Shown piece after piece: positions 8,141-17,075 of a DNA stretch of 64,000 bases. Position 1 is the stretch's first letter; every line of letters starts with the position of its first letter. Position numbers and translations under genes: made by a program. Below the pieces are notes generated by a model. The model worked only from the letters and a program-made list of their open reading frames with translations, was not told where the DNA came from and did not search any database. The DNA is from UMGS1663 sp046964515 (GTDB lineage Bacteria > Bacillota > Clostridia > TANB77 > CAG-508): contig JBKUYM010000004.1 in NCBI GenBank assembly GCA_046964515.1, forward strand, positions 1 through 64,000, written 5' to 3'.

Positions 8141-8932
8141 ATGAAAAACGATAGTAAAAGTGCGCTGAAAATAAAACAATTTATTACCATTTTTTCTATT
8201 TTTATTTTATTAGGAACGAGTATGCAAGTTTTTGGAAACAATCAATTAATCCAAGAACGTATAGCAAAACAAAAGCAAGAAACTGAAGAAAATAATATAA
8301 TGGTTAATACACAAGAAGAAGTATTACCAAATGTGCAAGTAGCAGACAATTATAAAAGACAAATAGAAACAACTAGTCGTTATGCACAAGAAAGAACAAA
8401 GACACAAAATCCTACACAAGAAGAACAAATCATTTTAGAAGAAATGATAGAAGAACCACAAGAAACCTATATTCCTATAGAAGAAATTAGCATTTCTAAA
8501 AATATGGATTTAACGATTAGATGTGGAATTTCAAAAGAAGATTTTAAAAAGTTAATGAAGAACTTAAAAGTAGATAAATCAGGATTCTTTTATAAGAACA
8601 GTGATACAATTTATGATTTATGTGAGAAATATGAATTAAATGAAATTTTCTTTTGTGGTTTAATAGCAGCAGAATCTGGTTGGAATATTGCCTCTAGTCA
8701 TAGAAATACACATAATTATATTAGTATGATGTCAAAAGGAAAATTAATAAAATATAGTTCTGATGAACAAGGGTTAGAAGCAGCAGCTAAATTATTACAT
8801 AGTAAATACTTAACCAAAGGAGGTTCTTGCTATTACGGTAAAACTTTAGCAAGTGTACAAAAAAGATTTTGTCCAAATTCATCTACATGGGTAAATTTAG
8901 TATATGGATGTATGAAACAAGTTGTGAAATAA
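8141..8932 (+). CDS. Secreted glucosaminidase-type peptidoglycan hydrolase
   Basis: This 263-residue protein has a signal/anchor segment at ~residues 12-30, a charged, Gln/Glu-rich linker to ~125, then a lysozyme-like domain. The domain contains the likely catalytic glutamate in GLIAAESGWN and the usual 'NYIS'-type block (HNTHNYISM in slightly altered form), followed by helices with YYGKTLASVQKRFCP. This pattern matches the glucosaminidase (GH73-like) superfamily, which cleaves glycan strands. The domain has four cysteines, so a disulfide outside the cell is possible. AGGAAGGATG lies ~12 bases before ATG. A consensus promoter and a strong terminator make it a single-gene unit. Confidence 0.68.
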   Translation: MKNDSKSALKIKQFITIFSIFILLGTSMQVFGNNQLIQERIAKQKQETEENNIMVNTQEEVLPNVQVADNYKRQIETTSRYAQERTKTQNPTQEEQIILEEMIEEPQETYIPIEEISISKNMDLTIRCGISKEDFKKLMKNLKVDKSGFFYKNSDTIYDLCEKYELNEIFFCGLIAAESGWNIASSHRNTHNYISMMSKGKLIKYSSDEQGLEAAAKLLHSKYLTKGGSCYYGKTLASVQKRFCPNSSTWVNLVYGCMKQVVK

Positions 8933-8951
8933 ATAAAAGTATAAAAATAAG

Positions 8952-8985
8952 AAAAACAGGATATTTTCATATATCCTGTTTTTAG
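8952..8985 (+). terminator. Terminator of the hydrolase gene
   Basis: AAAAACAGGATAT (8952-8964) pairs with ATATCCTGTTTTT (8971-8983). Confidence 0.85.
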
Positions 8986-9041
8986 TTTGTTCATTATGTA
9001 AAAAAAGAATTATACAAGTTGGTCAAAATAGGCAAAATGTA

Positions 9042-9070
9042 TTGTAACTAGGAAATAATACTGATATAAT
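9042..9070 (+). promoter_or_regulatory. Promoter of the ABC-2 transporter operon
   Basis: TTGTAA (9042-9047), 17 bp, TATAAT (9065-9070), 46 bases before the first start codon. Confidence 0.7.
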
Positions 9071-9115
9071 AACCAAAAAATAAAAGCGATAAAACGCAAA
9101 ACGAAAGGGGAAAAC

Positions 9116-10006
9116 ATGGGACTGATTATAAAAGATGTATGTAAAAGTTATGGTGATAAAAAAGTAGTGGATCATATCTCATTAGAACTTGAAAAACCAG
9201 GCGTATTTGGATTATTGGGAACGAATGGTGCAGGAAAAACAACCACTATCCGTATGGCATTAGGGATTTTAAAAAAAGATGAAGGGGAAATTACTTGGAA
9301 TGGAAAAGAAGTAAAAAGAAAACATGTAAATTTTGGATATTTACCAGAAGAAAGGGGAATTTATCCAAAAACAAAGATTAATGAACAGTTATTATATTTT
9401 GCTAAACTGAAAGGAATGACAGAACAAGAAGCGCAAAAGTCAATCAATTATTGGATGAAAAGATTAGAAATTGAAGATTATAAAGAAATGACAGCAGAAA
9501 AACTTTCTAAAGGTAATCAACAAAAGGTGCAATTTATTACAGCTATTGTACATAACCCAGAATTAATTGTATTAGACGAACCATTTAGTGGCTTAGATCC
9601 AGTCAATACAGAGCTATTAAGAAATGTTATATTAGAACTAGTAAAAGAAGGAAAATATATTATCATGTCTGCACATCAGATGAGTGTAGTAGAAGAGTTT
9701 TGTACAGATATTTTAATTTTAAATAAAGGAAAAACCGTTTTACAGGGAAATTTAAAAGATATAAAAAATAGTTATCAAGCTAATAGACTAGAAATTAATA
9801 CAGAAAGTTCAATTGAAGAGTATGTAAAACAAGTAGGACTTTGTATTGAACATGCCAAAGATGATTTTTATGAGATAGCCATTACAGAGGAAAATCAAGG
9901 ATATGCTTTATTTAATTTGTTGGCACAAAATCATGTTCAAGTAAGAAGGTTTGAGATTAAAAAGCCAAGTTTACACGATATATTCATAGAAAAGGTAGGT
10001 GAATAA
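9116..10006 (+). CDS. ABC transporter ATP-binding protein, NatA/YhaQ type
   Basis: This 296-residue cytoplasmic ATPase has Walker A GTNGAGKTTT (~residues 37-46), the signature LSKGNQQK, Walker B LIVLDEP with FSGLDP after it, and an H-loop SAHQM. The last ~80 residues form the small C-terminal domain found in NatA-like exporter ATPases (DUF4162 type). It is translationally coupled to the permease that follows. NatAB-like systems export Na+ or small compounds; the substrate here is unknown. Confidence 0.88.
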   Translation: MGLIIKDVCKSYGDKKVVDHISLELEKPGVFGLLGTNGAGKTTTIRMALGILKKDEGEITWNGKEVKRKHVNFGYLPEERGIYPKTKINEQLLYFAKLKGMTEQEAQKSINYWMKRLEIEDYKEMTAEKLSKGNQQKVQFITAIVHNPELIVLDEPFSGLDPVNTELLRNVILELVKEGKYIIMSAHQMSVVEEFCTDILILNKGKTVLQGNLKDIKNSYQANRLEINTESSIEEYVKQVGLCIEHAKDDFYEIAITEENQGYALFNLLAQNHVQVRRFEIKKPSLHDIFIEKVGE

Positions 10007-10007
10007 T

Positions 10008-11255
10008 ATGAGAGATTTATGGATTGTTGCTTCTTATACATTTAAAGATTTGGTAAAAAGAAAGTCCTTTTTAATATCTAACTTAATTATTTTAGTAATT
10101 ATGCTGGTTGGTTTTAATATTCCTAATATTATGAATGCCATAAAGGGAGAAGATGAATCATTTGGAAAGACAAAAATAACCATTATAGATGAGGAAAATG
10201 TTTTAGAAAATTCTTTGCCATCTATTAAAGAAGCTGCCACACAAATAGGATATGAACTAGAAATTGCAGAGCAAAATACGACAATAGAAAATATAAAAGA
10301 AAAGATAAAACAAGAGGAAATAGAAAGTGCATTGCAGATTGTAAAACAAGAAAATCAAATTCAGGTACAATATTTTGTAAAATCTATGGGTATGACCTCT
10401 AATGTACCAACAGAATTGATAACATTATTAGAAAATACTTATAAAAATTTACAAATTGCTAAATTAAATGCTTCACCAGAACAAATACAAGCGATTAACA
10501 TGCCTTTTCAAATGGAAATTAGTCAAGTAGGCGAAAAAGAAGCCGGTGGTAATATTTTAGCAATGATGTTATTATCCATTGTGTTATTTTATGCGATATA
10601 TTTCTATGCTTACCAAGTTTCTACTTCTATTACAACTGAGAAAACTTCTAAAATTATAGAAACACTAGTAACTTCTACATCTCCAAAAACGATTGTACTA
10701 GGAAAAACATTAGGTATTGGTATGGCAGGTATTATGCAAACCATAGTCCTAGTGGTAGTAGCTTTAATTGGTGCTAATGTATTTTTAACACCAGAAATGG
10801 TAAATAGTGTATTAGATATGTCAAATATGACGCCAATGCTAGCAGTTATTACGATTATATATTATATCTTGGGTTATGCATTATTTGCTTTATTATATGC
10901 TTTGACAGGCTCTACCGTTAGTAAACCAGAAGATATACAATCTGCTAATACGCCAGTGGCTATTATGGCAGTTATTGGATTCTATTTTTCATATTTTACT
11001 ATGATGAATCCAAGTAGTGATTTAAATAGTTTTGCAGCAATATTCCCAATTTCATCACCTTTTTGTATGCCATTTAGAGTAATGATGGGAATTGCAACAA
11101 CTACAGAAATTTTAATATCTTTAGCCATATTAGTAGTTACGATTTTAGTAGTAGCTAGAGTATCTATCAAAATCTATTCTTCTGCTATATTAAATTATGG
11201 AAGTAAGATTACTTTTAAAGATATGGTAAACATGTATAAAAATAAAAATGATTAA
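10008..11255 (+). CDS. ABC-2 type permease, NatB/YhaP type
   Basis: This 415-residue protein has one N-terminal membrane helix (~residues 17-40), a ~140-residue external domain, then five or six helices from ~180 onward (MMLLSIVLFYAIYFYAY and following). ATG 10008 is preferred; the alternative GTG at 9999 lies inside the preceding gene. With the ATPase at 9116 it forms a two-gene NatAB-like exporter. The last ~20 residues are basic and cytoplasmic. A short intergenic run rather than a terminator leads to the next genes, so read-through is possible. Confidence 0.85.
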   Translation: MRDLWIVASYTFKDLVKRKSFLISNLIILVIMLVGFNIPNIMNAIKGEDESFGKTKITIIDEENVLENSLPSIKEAATQIGYELEIAEQNTTIENIKEKIKQEEIESALQIVKQENQIQVQYFVKSMGMTSNVPTELITLLENTYKNLQIAKLNASPEQIQAINMPFQMEISQVGEKEAGGNILAMMLLSIVLFYAIYFYAYQVSTSITTEKTSKIIETLVTSTSPKTIVLGKTLGIGMAGIMQTIVLVVVALIGANVFLTPEMVNSVLDMSNMTPMLAVITIIYYILGYALFALLYALTGSTVSKPEDIQSANTPVAIMAVIGFYFSYFTMMNPSSDLNSFAAIFPISSPFCMPFRVMMGIATTTEILISLAILVVTILVVARVSIKIYSSAILNYGSKITFKDMVNMYKNKND

Positions 11256-11313
11256 ATAAAAATGAGGATATATAAAAGGGGCTAAATTTATAAAAATAAA
11301 GGAGGTCCTTTTT

Positions 11314-11628
11314 ATGGATTTACAAATAGGAAAAGCATTGATAGAAGAAATAGGAAAATGGAATATAGGAAATTTTATAGAGGAATTAACAAAGAGGTTA
11401 GAAATGATGGATGAAAAATGGGTAATTGATCGTTTTGAAGGAAATGTAGCTATATGTGAAAATCGAGAAACAAAAGAACAAAGAGAAATTGTAAAGGAAA
11501 ATTTACCTAAAGGGGTGGCAGAAGGAACGGTACTGTCTTATAAAAATGGAGAATATACCATTGATGTAGAAGAACAACAGAAAATAGAAGATAGAATTCA
11601 AAAGAAAATGGATGATTTATGGAATTAA
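11314..11628 (+). CDS. DUF3006-domain protein
   Basis: This 104-residue protein has a C-terminal block (~residues 35-104) that follows the DUF3006 pattern: VIDRFEGNVAICE, then LPKGVAEGTVL, then YTIDVEEQ and a terminal helix ending in MDDLWN. Members are short beta-barrel-like proteins often found beside ComEC-like metallohydrolases, exactly as here (16 bases to the next gene). The function is unknown. The N-terminal ~30 residues (IEEIGKWNIGNFIEEL) are an extra helix. The AGGAGGT ribosome site lies in a small inverted repeat AAAGG/CCTTT. Confidence 0.75.
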   Translation: MDLQIGKALIEEIGKWNIGNFIEELTKRLEMMDEKWVIDRFEGNVAICENRETKEQREIVKENLPKGVAEGTVLSYKNGEYTIDVEEQQKIEDRIQKKMDDLWN

Positions 11629-11644
11629 AATAGGGAGCTAAAAA

Positions 11645-12583
11645 ATGAACAAAAGAAAGTCTAAAACAAATAAGAAATTAATAGAAAGTATCATTAGTAT
11701 AGGAATTCTTATATTATTAATTGTCTTTGGTTTTTATTATCAAAACAAAGATACTTTATTACAAAGTACGACAGGAAATACAATTCCTAGGCAAACAAAT
11801 CAAGCAACTATTGAACAAAATAAATTAACAGGTAGTCTAGAAATCTACTTTTTTGATGTAGGACAAGCAGATAGTATTTTACTTAAAAATCAAGAACAAA
11901 CCGTATTAATAGATGCTGGTAACAATGCAGATGGAAAATGGCTAGTACAAAAATTAGAAAATTTGGGTATTAAGAAAATAGATTATTTAATAGGAACACA
12001 TCCACATGAAGATCATATAGGCGGAATGGATGATGTTATTAAAAATTTTGATATAGGTACCATCTATATGCCAAAAGTACAAACAAATACAAAGACTTTT
12101 GAAGAAGTATTAGATGCAGTTGCACAAAAAAATCTGAAAATAACTTCACCACAAATAGGAACGACTTTTAATGTGGGAGATGCTGTTTGTGAAGTGATGG
12201 CATGTGGGGAAGGAACCAAAGAAGAAAAGCACAATTTGAATCTGGCCTCCATCGTAATAAGAACAACTTATGGAAAACAGAGTTATCTATTTATGGCAGA
12301 TGCAGAAACAAAAAATGAAGTAGCACGTACTTGGCCACAAACGAATGTAATAAAAATAGGACATCATGGTTCAGATACTAGTTCTTCTTTAAATTTTATA
12401 AAACAGGTACAACCACAAATAGCTATTATCAGTGTAGGTAAAGATAATCACTATGGACATCCTAAAGAGTCTATTTTAAACAGACTGCAAAGCCAGCATA
12501 TAGAAATTTATCGTACCGATACAAATGGAACAATTTATATAAGCAGTGATGGAGAAACAAATCATATACAGATTGAAAAATGA
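11645..12583 (+). CDS. Secreted ComEC-like metallo-beta-lactamase-fold hydrolase
   Basis: This 312-residue protein has an N-terminal membrane anchor (~residues 13-31), a linker to ~60, then an MBL fold. The fold contains FFDVGQADSILL, the metal motif THPHEDHIGG (HxHxDH), a later Asp in LFMADAE, and KIGHHGSDTS. These match the ComEC C-terminal domain, which degrades the non-transported DNA strand. There are no ComEC channel helices, so this is the stand-alone, extracellular form often called 'competence protein ComEC family'. A nuclease or phosphodiesterase role is inferred from family knowledge. It is co-oriented with the DUF3006 gene. Confidence 0.85.
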   Translation: MNKRKSKTNKKLIESIISIGILILLIVFGFYYQNKDTLLQSTTGNTIPRQTNQATIEQNKLTGSLEIYFFDVGQADSILLKNQEQTVLIDAGNNADGKWLVQKLENLGIKKIDYLIGTHPHEDHIGGMDDVIKNFDIGTIYMPKVQTNTKTFEEVLDAVAQKNLKITSPQIGTTFNVGDAVCEVMACGEGTKEEKHNLNLASIVIRTTYGKQSYLFMADAETKNEVARTWPQTNVIKIGHHGSDTSSSLNFIKQVQPQIAIISVGKDNHYGHPKESILNRLQSQHIEIYRTDTNGTIYISSDGETNHIQIEK

Positions 12584-12682
12584 AACTAAGAGAAGATAGA
12601 TTTATAAGATAGGGAAGTAATGTTAGGGGGTTATGATTTAGATAGAATACAGTAAAAAGCAATAGAAGAATTAACTAAATAA

Positions 12683-12711
12683 TTGCATTACATGACATAA
12701 TGTGATAAAAT
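12683..12711 (+). promoter_or_regulatory. Promoter with overlapping inverted repeat
   Basis: TTGCAT (12683-12688), 17 bp, TAAAAT (12706-12711) with an upstream TGA extension. CATTA (12686-12690) and TAATG (12698-12702) form an inverted repeat across the spacer, a possible operator. Confidence 0.5.
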
Positions 12712-12756
12712 AGAACTATGCAAATAGTGCATGTTTGATTGTCAAAGGAGGACAAT

Positions 12757-12969
12757 ATGAAACGGAAATTTCTAAAAACTACTATTGTAGCTACAGTAGC
12801 TATGGTAGGAGCCTATACGCTCTTACTATCTTGGATTCGAAAAGTTGTGGATCAGGAAGTTCAAAAAGAACTGGAATCCAAAGGAATCTTTGAAGATGAC
12901 TGGGATGACTGGGATGACTGGAACGACGGCGACGAAGATGAAGACGATGAAGACGACTGGGTCGAATAA
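12757..12969 (+). CDS. Small membrane protein with Trp-rich acidic tail
   Basis: This 70-residue protein starts at ATG 12757, set by AAAGGAGG 5 bases upstream. A short basic start (MKRKFLK) is followed by one membrane helix (~residues 9-27), a helical stretch, and a tail of about 25 residues made almost only of D, E and W (DDWDDWDDW then DEDEDDEDD). The DNA of the tail is a GACTGGGAT tandem repeat, so its length may vary between strains. The family is not recognised. Codon 3 is CGG followed by A (12763-12766). If that were decoded as a quadruplet, translation would stop within a few codons, so it must normally be read as Arg. Confidence 0.7.
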   Translation: MKRKFLKTTIVATVAMVGAYTLLLSWIRKVVDQEVQKELESKGIFEDDWDDWDDWNDGDEDEDDEDDWVE

Positions 12970-13001
12970 TAGTATAACAAAAATGAATAATCCGTTTTGT
13001 G

Positions 13002-13037
13002 GCAGGTGGGCTTGATTCAAGTTCACCTGCTTTTCTA
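13002..13037 (+). terminator. Terminator after the acidic-tail gene
   Basis: GCAGGTGGGCTTG (13002-13014) pairs with CAAGTTCACCTGC (13018-13030), followed by TTTTCT. Confidence 0.85.
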
Positions 13038-13119
13038 TTCCATTATAAGAATAAAATAGATAAAAGTGTAAAAGCTAGTAAATAGAAAATGGAAAAATAA
13101 AGAAAAAGGAGAAAACAAA

Positions 13120-13944
13120 ATGGAGACAGTTACTTTTCCACAAATAGGTTTAACCCTGCATCTTTCCAAAATAGCTTTTAAAATAGGAAATGTATCTATT
13201 TATTGGTATGCTATTTTAATAGTTATAGCTATTTTATTGGCTTTTTTTATGTATAAGAAACAAGACGGAAAATATGGTATTTTCTTTAAAGATATTCTAA
13301 ATATGGGAATATGGGTATTACCGATAGCTTTTATAGGGGCTAGATTATATTATGTGCTCTTTCGTTTTAACTATTTTTGGAACAATCCTCTACAAATAAT
13401 GAATATACAAGCAGGTGGATTAGCCATATATGGTGGTATTTTAGCCGGGGTTATCACGCTTTTTATATATAGTAAAAGACATAGAATGAATTTTTTAAAT
13501 GTATTAGATTACATTGTACCAGGATTAGCATTGGGCCAAGCCATTGGTAGGTGGGGAAATTTTATAAATGTAGAAGCTTACGGAACGCAAAGTAGTCTGT
13601 GGTGGAGAATGGGTATTTTAAAAGATGGAGAATTATTGGAAGTACATCCTACTTTTTTATATGAATCCTTAGGAACATTTTTGTTATTTGGGTATATGGT
13701 ATATAGAGGAAAACATAGAAAACAAAGTGGAGAAGTTACCGGTATTTATATTATGGGATATGCATTTATTAGAATGTATATAGAAGGATTAAGAACAGAT
13801 AGTTTATATTTAGGAAGCATTCGTATTTCACAATTCATATCAATCATTTTATTTAGTATGATGCTAATGCTACTTATCTTTCACAAAAAAAGGGGAAGAA
13901 GCCAAAAGATAAAGTTCACAAAAAATTCACATAGAATAGATTGA
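13120..13944 (+). CDS. lgt: Prolipoprotein diacylglyceryl transferase
   Basis: This 274-residue protein has seven predicted membrane helices. It moves diacylglycerol from phosphatidylglycerol to the lipobox cysteine of prelipoproteins at the outer face of the cytoplasmic membrane. The Lgt signature is clear: YWYAILI early, GARLYYVLFR, GGLAIYGGILAG, and GQAIGRWGNFINVEAYG (~residues 140-156) with the essential Arg and Glu. Length is normal. GGAG lies upstream of ATG. The stop codon at 13942-13944 overlaps the -35 box of the next promoter, so the two transcription units abut. Confidence 0.97.
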   Translation: METVTFPQIGLTLHLSKIAFKIGNVSIYWYAILIVIAILLAFFMYKKQDGKYGIFFKDILNMGIWVLPIAFIGARLYYVLFRFNYFWNNPLQIMNIQAGGLAIYGGILAGVITLFIYSKRHRMNFLNVLDYIVPGLALGQAIGRWGNFINVEAYGTQSSLWWRMGILKDGELLEVHPTFLYESLGTFLLFGYMVYRGKHRKQSGEVTGIYIMGYAFIRMYIEGLRTDSLYLGSIRISQFISIILFSMMLMLLIFHKKRGRSQKIKFTKNSHRID

Positions 13945-13985
13945 CAAATGACATCATGTCACATATAATATATGACACGATGTCA
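13941..13985 (+). promoter_or_regulatory. Promoter with twin TetR operators
   Basis: TTGACA (13941-13946), 17 bp, TATAAT (13964-13969). One 13-bp dyad TGACATCATGTCA (13949-13961) fills the spacer and a near copy, TGACACGATGTCA (13973-13985), lies just past the -10. Both half-sites are TGACA/TGTCA. Autoregulation by the TetR protein that follows is the natural reading. Confidence 0.8.
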
Positions 13986-14070
13986 TTTTAAAATGAGATG
14001 ACTAAAAGCAAAATGAATAAGATAGTCGTTAGGAAAAGAGAAAAGGTATCTATAAAAAGGAGGGAGGAAT

Positions 14071-14697
14071 ATGCCAACAGATACTTTCAAAAAACTATCA
14101 GAAGAAAAGAAAAACAAAATTATACAAGCGGCAAAAAAAGAATTTGCAAGAGTACCACTTGCAGAAGCTTCGATTAAAAATATTGTAGAAGAAGCCGGGA
14201 TTGCAAGAGGTAGTTTTTATCAATATTTTGAAAGTAAAGAAGATATTTTATTATATATCTTGCAAGATCAGAAAAAAAACTTACGAAAAAAGTTAGAGGA
14301 AACTTTAGAAAAGACAAAAGGAGATATCTTTAAAACTTTTTTAGCAATTTATGATACGATGGACCAAGAATGCCATCATCATGAAAATGGAAGATTTTAT
14401 CGTAAAATATTTCAAAATATAAAAGCTAGTGAAGATAATTTATTTTCTTTAAAAATGGAGGAACCTAAACAAGAAGAATTTTATGAAATGTATCAAGCAA
14501 TGGATACCACCAAATTAAAAATAAAAGAAAAAGAAGAAATTGCACTATTAATTAAAATGTTACATTCTATTACAAGAGCAGCACTAGCCAATAATGCTAT
14601 GTGTCAAAATAAAGAAAAAGCTAGGAAAGATTACATACAACAATTACAATATTTGAAATATGGTGTGTCCACAGAAGTACAAGAAGGACAAAAATAA
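14071..14697 (+). CDS. TetR-family repressor of an ABC exporter
   Basis: This 208-residue DNA-binding regulator has its helix-turn-helix at ~residues 24-60: SIKNIVEEAGIARGSFYQYFESKEDIL is the typical TetR recognition block. The C-terminal ligand/dimer domain is diverse, and its inducer is unknown. It probably represses its own operon through the two dyads at 13949-13985. The pair of ABC half-transporters downstream makes drug or peptide export its likely target. AGGAGGGAGG precedes the ATG. A repeat element separates it from the exporter genes. Confidence 0.88.
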   Translation: MPTDTFKKLSEEKKNKIIQAAKKEFARVPLAEASIKNIVEEAGIARGSFYQYFESKEDILLYILQDQKKNLRKKLEETLEKTKGDIFKTFLAIYDTMDQECHHHENGRFYRKIFQNIKASEDNLFSLKMEEPKQEEFYEMYQAMDTTKLKIKEKEEIALLIKMLHSITRAALANNAMCQNKEKARKDYIQQLQYLKYGVSTEVQEGQK

Positions 14698-14707
14698 AAT
14701 AAGAAGA

Positions 14708-14756
14708 GTGTCCCCTAAGGACAATTATGTCCATCAAACAACGTCCCGCATGGACA
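14708..14756. repeat. GTCC palindromic repeat, copy 1
   Basis: GTGTCCCC-TAAGGAC, then ATGTCCAT, then ACGTCCC-GCA-TGGACA. It belongs to a ~50-bp family also seen at 26966, 27181, 51955 and 52273. Its two GTCC/GGAC stem-loops are joined by an A-rich link containing AACGTCC. It lies between tetR and the exporter. Confidence 0.75.
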
Positions 14757-14792
14757 AATTAAGAAGGAAGAGGAAAGGAGAACATAGTTTTT

Positions 14793-17075
14793 ATGTTAAA
14801 AGTACTAAAATATTTAAAAAGTTCAGCTGTATCGGTAATAGCTATTATTGCGCTACTATGTTTACAGGCAGCTACAGACTTAGCATTGCCAGATTATACT
14901 TCTAAAATAGTCAATATTGGTATTCAACAAGGTGGTATAGAAAATGCAGCACCAGAGGCTATTCGAAAATCACAAATGGATCAATTGTTAGTATTTACAA
15001 AAGAAGCGGATGCCATTCTTAGTAAATATGAACTAATTTCTAAAGATACTTTAGAGGAAAAGGAATATGAAAAATTAGTAAAAAAATATCCTGTATTGGA
15101 AAATCAGGAAATCTATATAAAAAATAAATTAAAAGAAGAAGAACAAGAGGAATTAAATGATAAAATAGCAAGACCTATGATGATGGCTTCTAGTTTGCAA
15201 AAAGAAGAAACACAGGCTAGTATGAAGGAACAAATGACAGAAGCTATGCAACAAATGCCAGAAGCACAAAGGGCGGCAATCGCACAAATGAGTATGATAG
15301 AAATTCTTCAAAATATGCCAGAAGAACAACGAGATCAAGTTTTAGAGAAAATAAATGAACAATTAGATACAATGTCTGGTTCTATTTTAGAGCAAGCTGC
15401 TATTAGTGCTACAAAAGAAGAGTATAAGGCTTTAGGAATGGATATAGACAAAGTACAAAATGATTATATCTTTTTAGCTGGTCTTCAAATGTTAGGTGTT
15501 GCTTTTATTAGTATGTCAGCTGCTGTTTTAATTATGTTATTATCTTCAAGAGTGGCTGCTAAACTAGGCAAGACACTAAGAGATAAAGTATTTCAAAAGG
15601 TATTGGGCTTTTCTACAAAAGAGTTTAGAGAATTTTCTACAGCTTCTCTAATTACACGTAGTACAAACGATATTCAACAAATACAAATGTTACTAACAAT
15701 GTTATTTAGAGTGGTGGTTTATGCACCAATTATTGGTATTGGTGGGTTATTACATGTTATTAGAACGAGTGATAGTTCTATGGCATGGATTATTGGCTTA
15801 GCAATTGTAGCAGTTATTGTTATTGTATTAATTCTATTTATTGTAGCCATGCCTAAGTTTAAAAAATTACAAGATTTAATAGATAAAATTAACATGGTAG
15901 CAAGAGAAATCTTAACGGGTATTCCTGTTATTAGAGCATTTAATACACAAAAGCGTGAAGAAGAACGTTTTGATAAAGCCAATACGGATTTAATGAAAAC
16001 AAATGTATTTGTTAATAGAGCTATGAGTATGATGATGCCTGCTTTAATGTTTATCATGAATAGTGTCATGATTTTAATTATATGGGTTGGTGGACACAAT
16101 GTTGACCAAGGTATTATGCAAGTGGGCGATATGATGGCCTTTATTCAATATACAATGCAAATTATTATGAGTTTCTTAATGATTTCTATGATTTCCATTA
16201 TGCTTCCACGTGCTTCTGTTTCTGCTAATCGTATTAATGAGGTGTTAGAGACAAAGCCAAGTATTAAGGATAAAGATAAAAAAGAATTAAAAGAATTTGA
16301 TGAAAATAAAAAAGGATTAGTAGAGTTTAAAAATGTATCTTTTAGATATCCAGATGCAGATACAGAAATATTAACAGATATAGATTTTGTAGCAAGACCG
16401 GGACAAACGACAGCTATTATTGGTAGTACAGGAAGTGGAAAATCTACCATTGTAAACTTAATCCCTCGTTTTTATGATGTAACAGGAGGAGAATTATTAG
16501 TAGATGGTGTAAATATCAAAGATGTACCACAAAAAGAGTTAAGAAAAAGAATTGGGTTTGTGCCACAAAAAGGTATATTGTTCTCAGGAACGATTGAATC
16601 GAATATTAAATATGGTGATGAAACGATGTCTGATGAACAAATGGAAAAAGCAGCTTCTATAGCACAAGCAACAGAATTTATACAAGCCAAAGAGGAGAAA
16701 TACATTTCTCCAATAGCACAAGGTGGAAGCAATGTATCTGGTGGACAAAAACAACGTCTATCCATTGCAAGAGCTTTGGCGATTGACCCAGAAATTTTTG
16801 TATTTGATGATAGTTTTTCTGCTTTAGATTTAAAAACAGATAAAGCTTTAAGGGAAGCACTAAGCCAGCAAACAGAAAACAAAACAGTGATTATCGTAGC
16901 ACAAAGAATTAGTACCATTATGAATGCAGAGCAAATTATCGTTTTAGAAGAAGGAAAAATTGTTGGAAAAGGTACCCATGAAGAATTAATGGAAAACTGT
17001 GATACTTACAAACAAATTGCGTTATCACAATTATCAGAAGAAGAATTGAAACAAAATGGAAAGGAGGAAAACTAA
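14793..17075 (+). CDS. Heterodimeric ABC exporter, degenerate-site subunit
   Basis: This 760-residue ABC half-transporter has membrane helix 1 at ~residues 10-27, an unusual ~150-residue Gln/Met/Glu-rich external insertion (~45-210), five further helices to ~480, and the nucleotide-binding domain at ~510-745. Walker A is GSTGSGKST and the signature is SGGQKQR. Walker B reads FVFDDS, with Asp in place of the catalytic Glu, and the H-loop is AQR rather than AHR. This is the non-catalytic half of BmrCD/TM287-288-type exporters. The next gene overlaps the stop codon (TAATG) and supplies the canonical half. Drug, lipid or peptide export is inferred; TetR-type control supports drug efflux. Confidence 0.9.
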   Translation: MLKVLKYLKSSAVSVIAIIALLCLQAATDLALPDYTSKIVNIGIQQGGIENAAPEAIRKSQMDQLLVFTKEADAILSKYELISKDTLEEKEYEKLVKKYPVLENQEIYIKNKLKEEEQEELNDKIARPMMMASSLQKEETQASMKEQMTEAMQQMPEAQRAAIAQMSMIEILQNMPEEQRDQVLEKINEQLDTMSGSILEQAAISATKEEYKALGMDIDKVQNDYIFLAGLQMLGVAFISMSAAVLIMLLSSRVAAKLGKTLRDKVFQKVLGFSTKEFREFSTASLITRSTNDIQQIQMLLTMLFRVVVYAPIIGIGGLLHVIRTSDSSMAWIIGLAIVAVIVIVLILFIVAMPKFKKLQDLIDKINMVAREILTGIPVIRAFNTQKREEERFDKANTDLMKTNVFVNRAMSMMMPALMFIMNSVMILIIWVGGHNVDQGIMQVGDMMAFIQYTMQIIMSFLMISMISIMLPRASVSANRINEVLETKPSIKDKDKKELKEFDENKKGLVEFKNVSFRYPDADTEILTDIDFVARPGQTTAIIGSTGSGKSTIVNLIPRFYDVTGGELLVDGVNIKDVPQKELRKRIGFVPQKGILFSGTIESNIKYGDETMSDEQMEKAASIAQATEFIQAKEEKYISPIAQGGSNVSGGQKQRLSIARALAIDPEIFVFDDSFSALDLKTDKALREALSQQTENKTVIIVAQRISTIMNAEQIIVLEEGKIVGKGTHEELMENCDTYKQIALSQLSEEELKQNGKEEN

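Noticed and set aside
12739..12756. TTG start before the acidic-tail protein
   Set aside because: The AGGAGG site lies inside that extension, so ATG 12757 is the real start.
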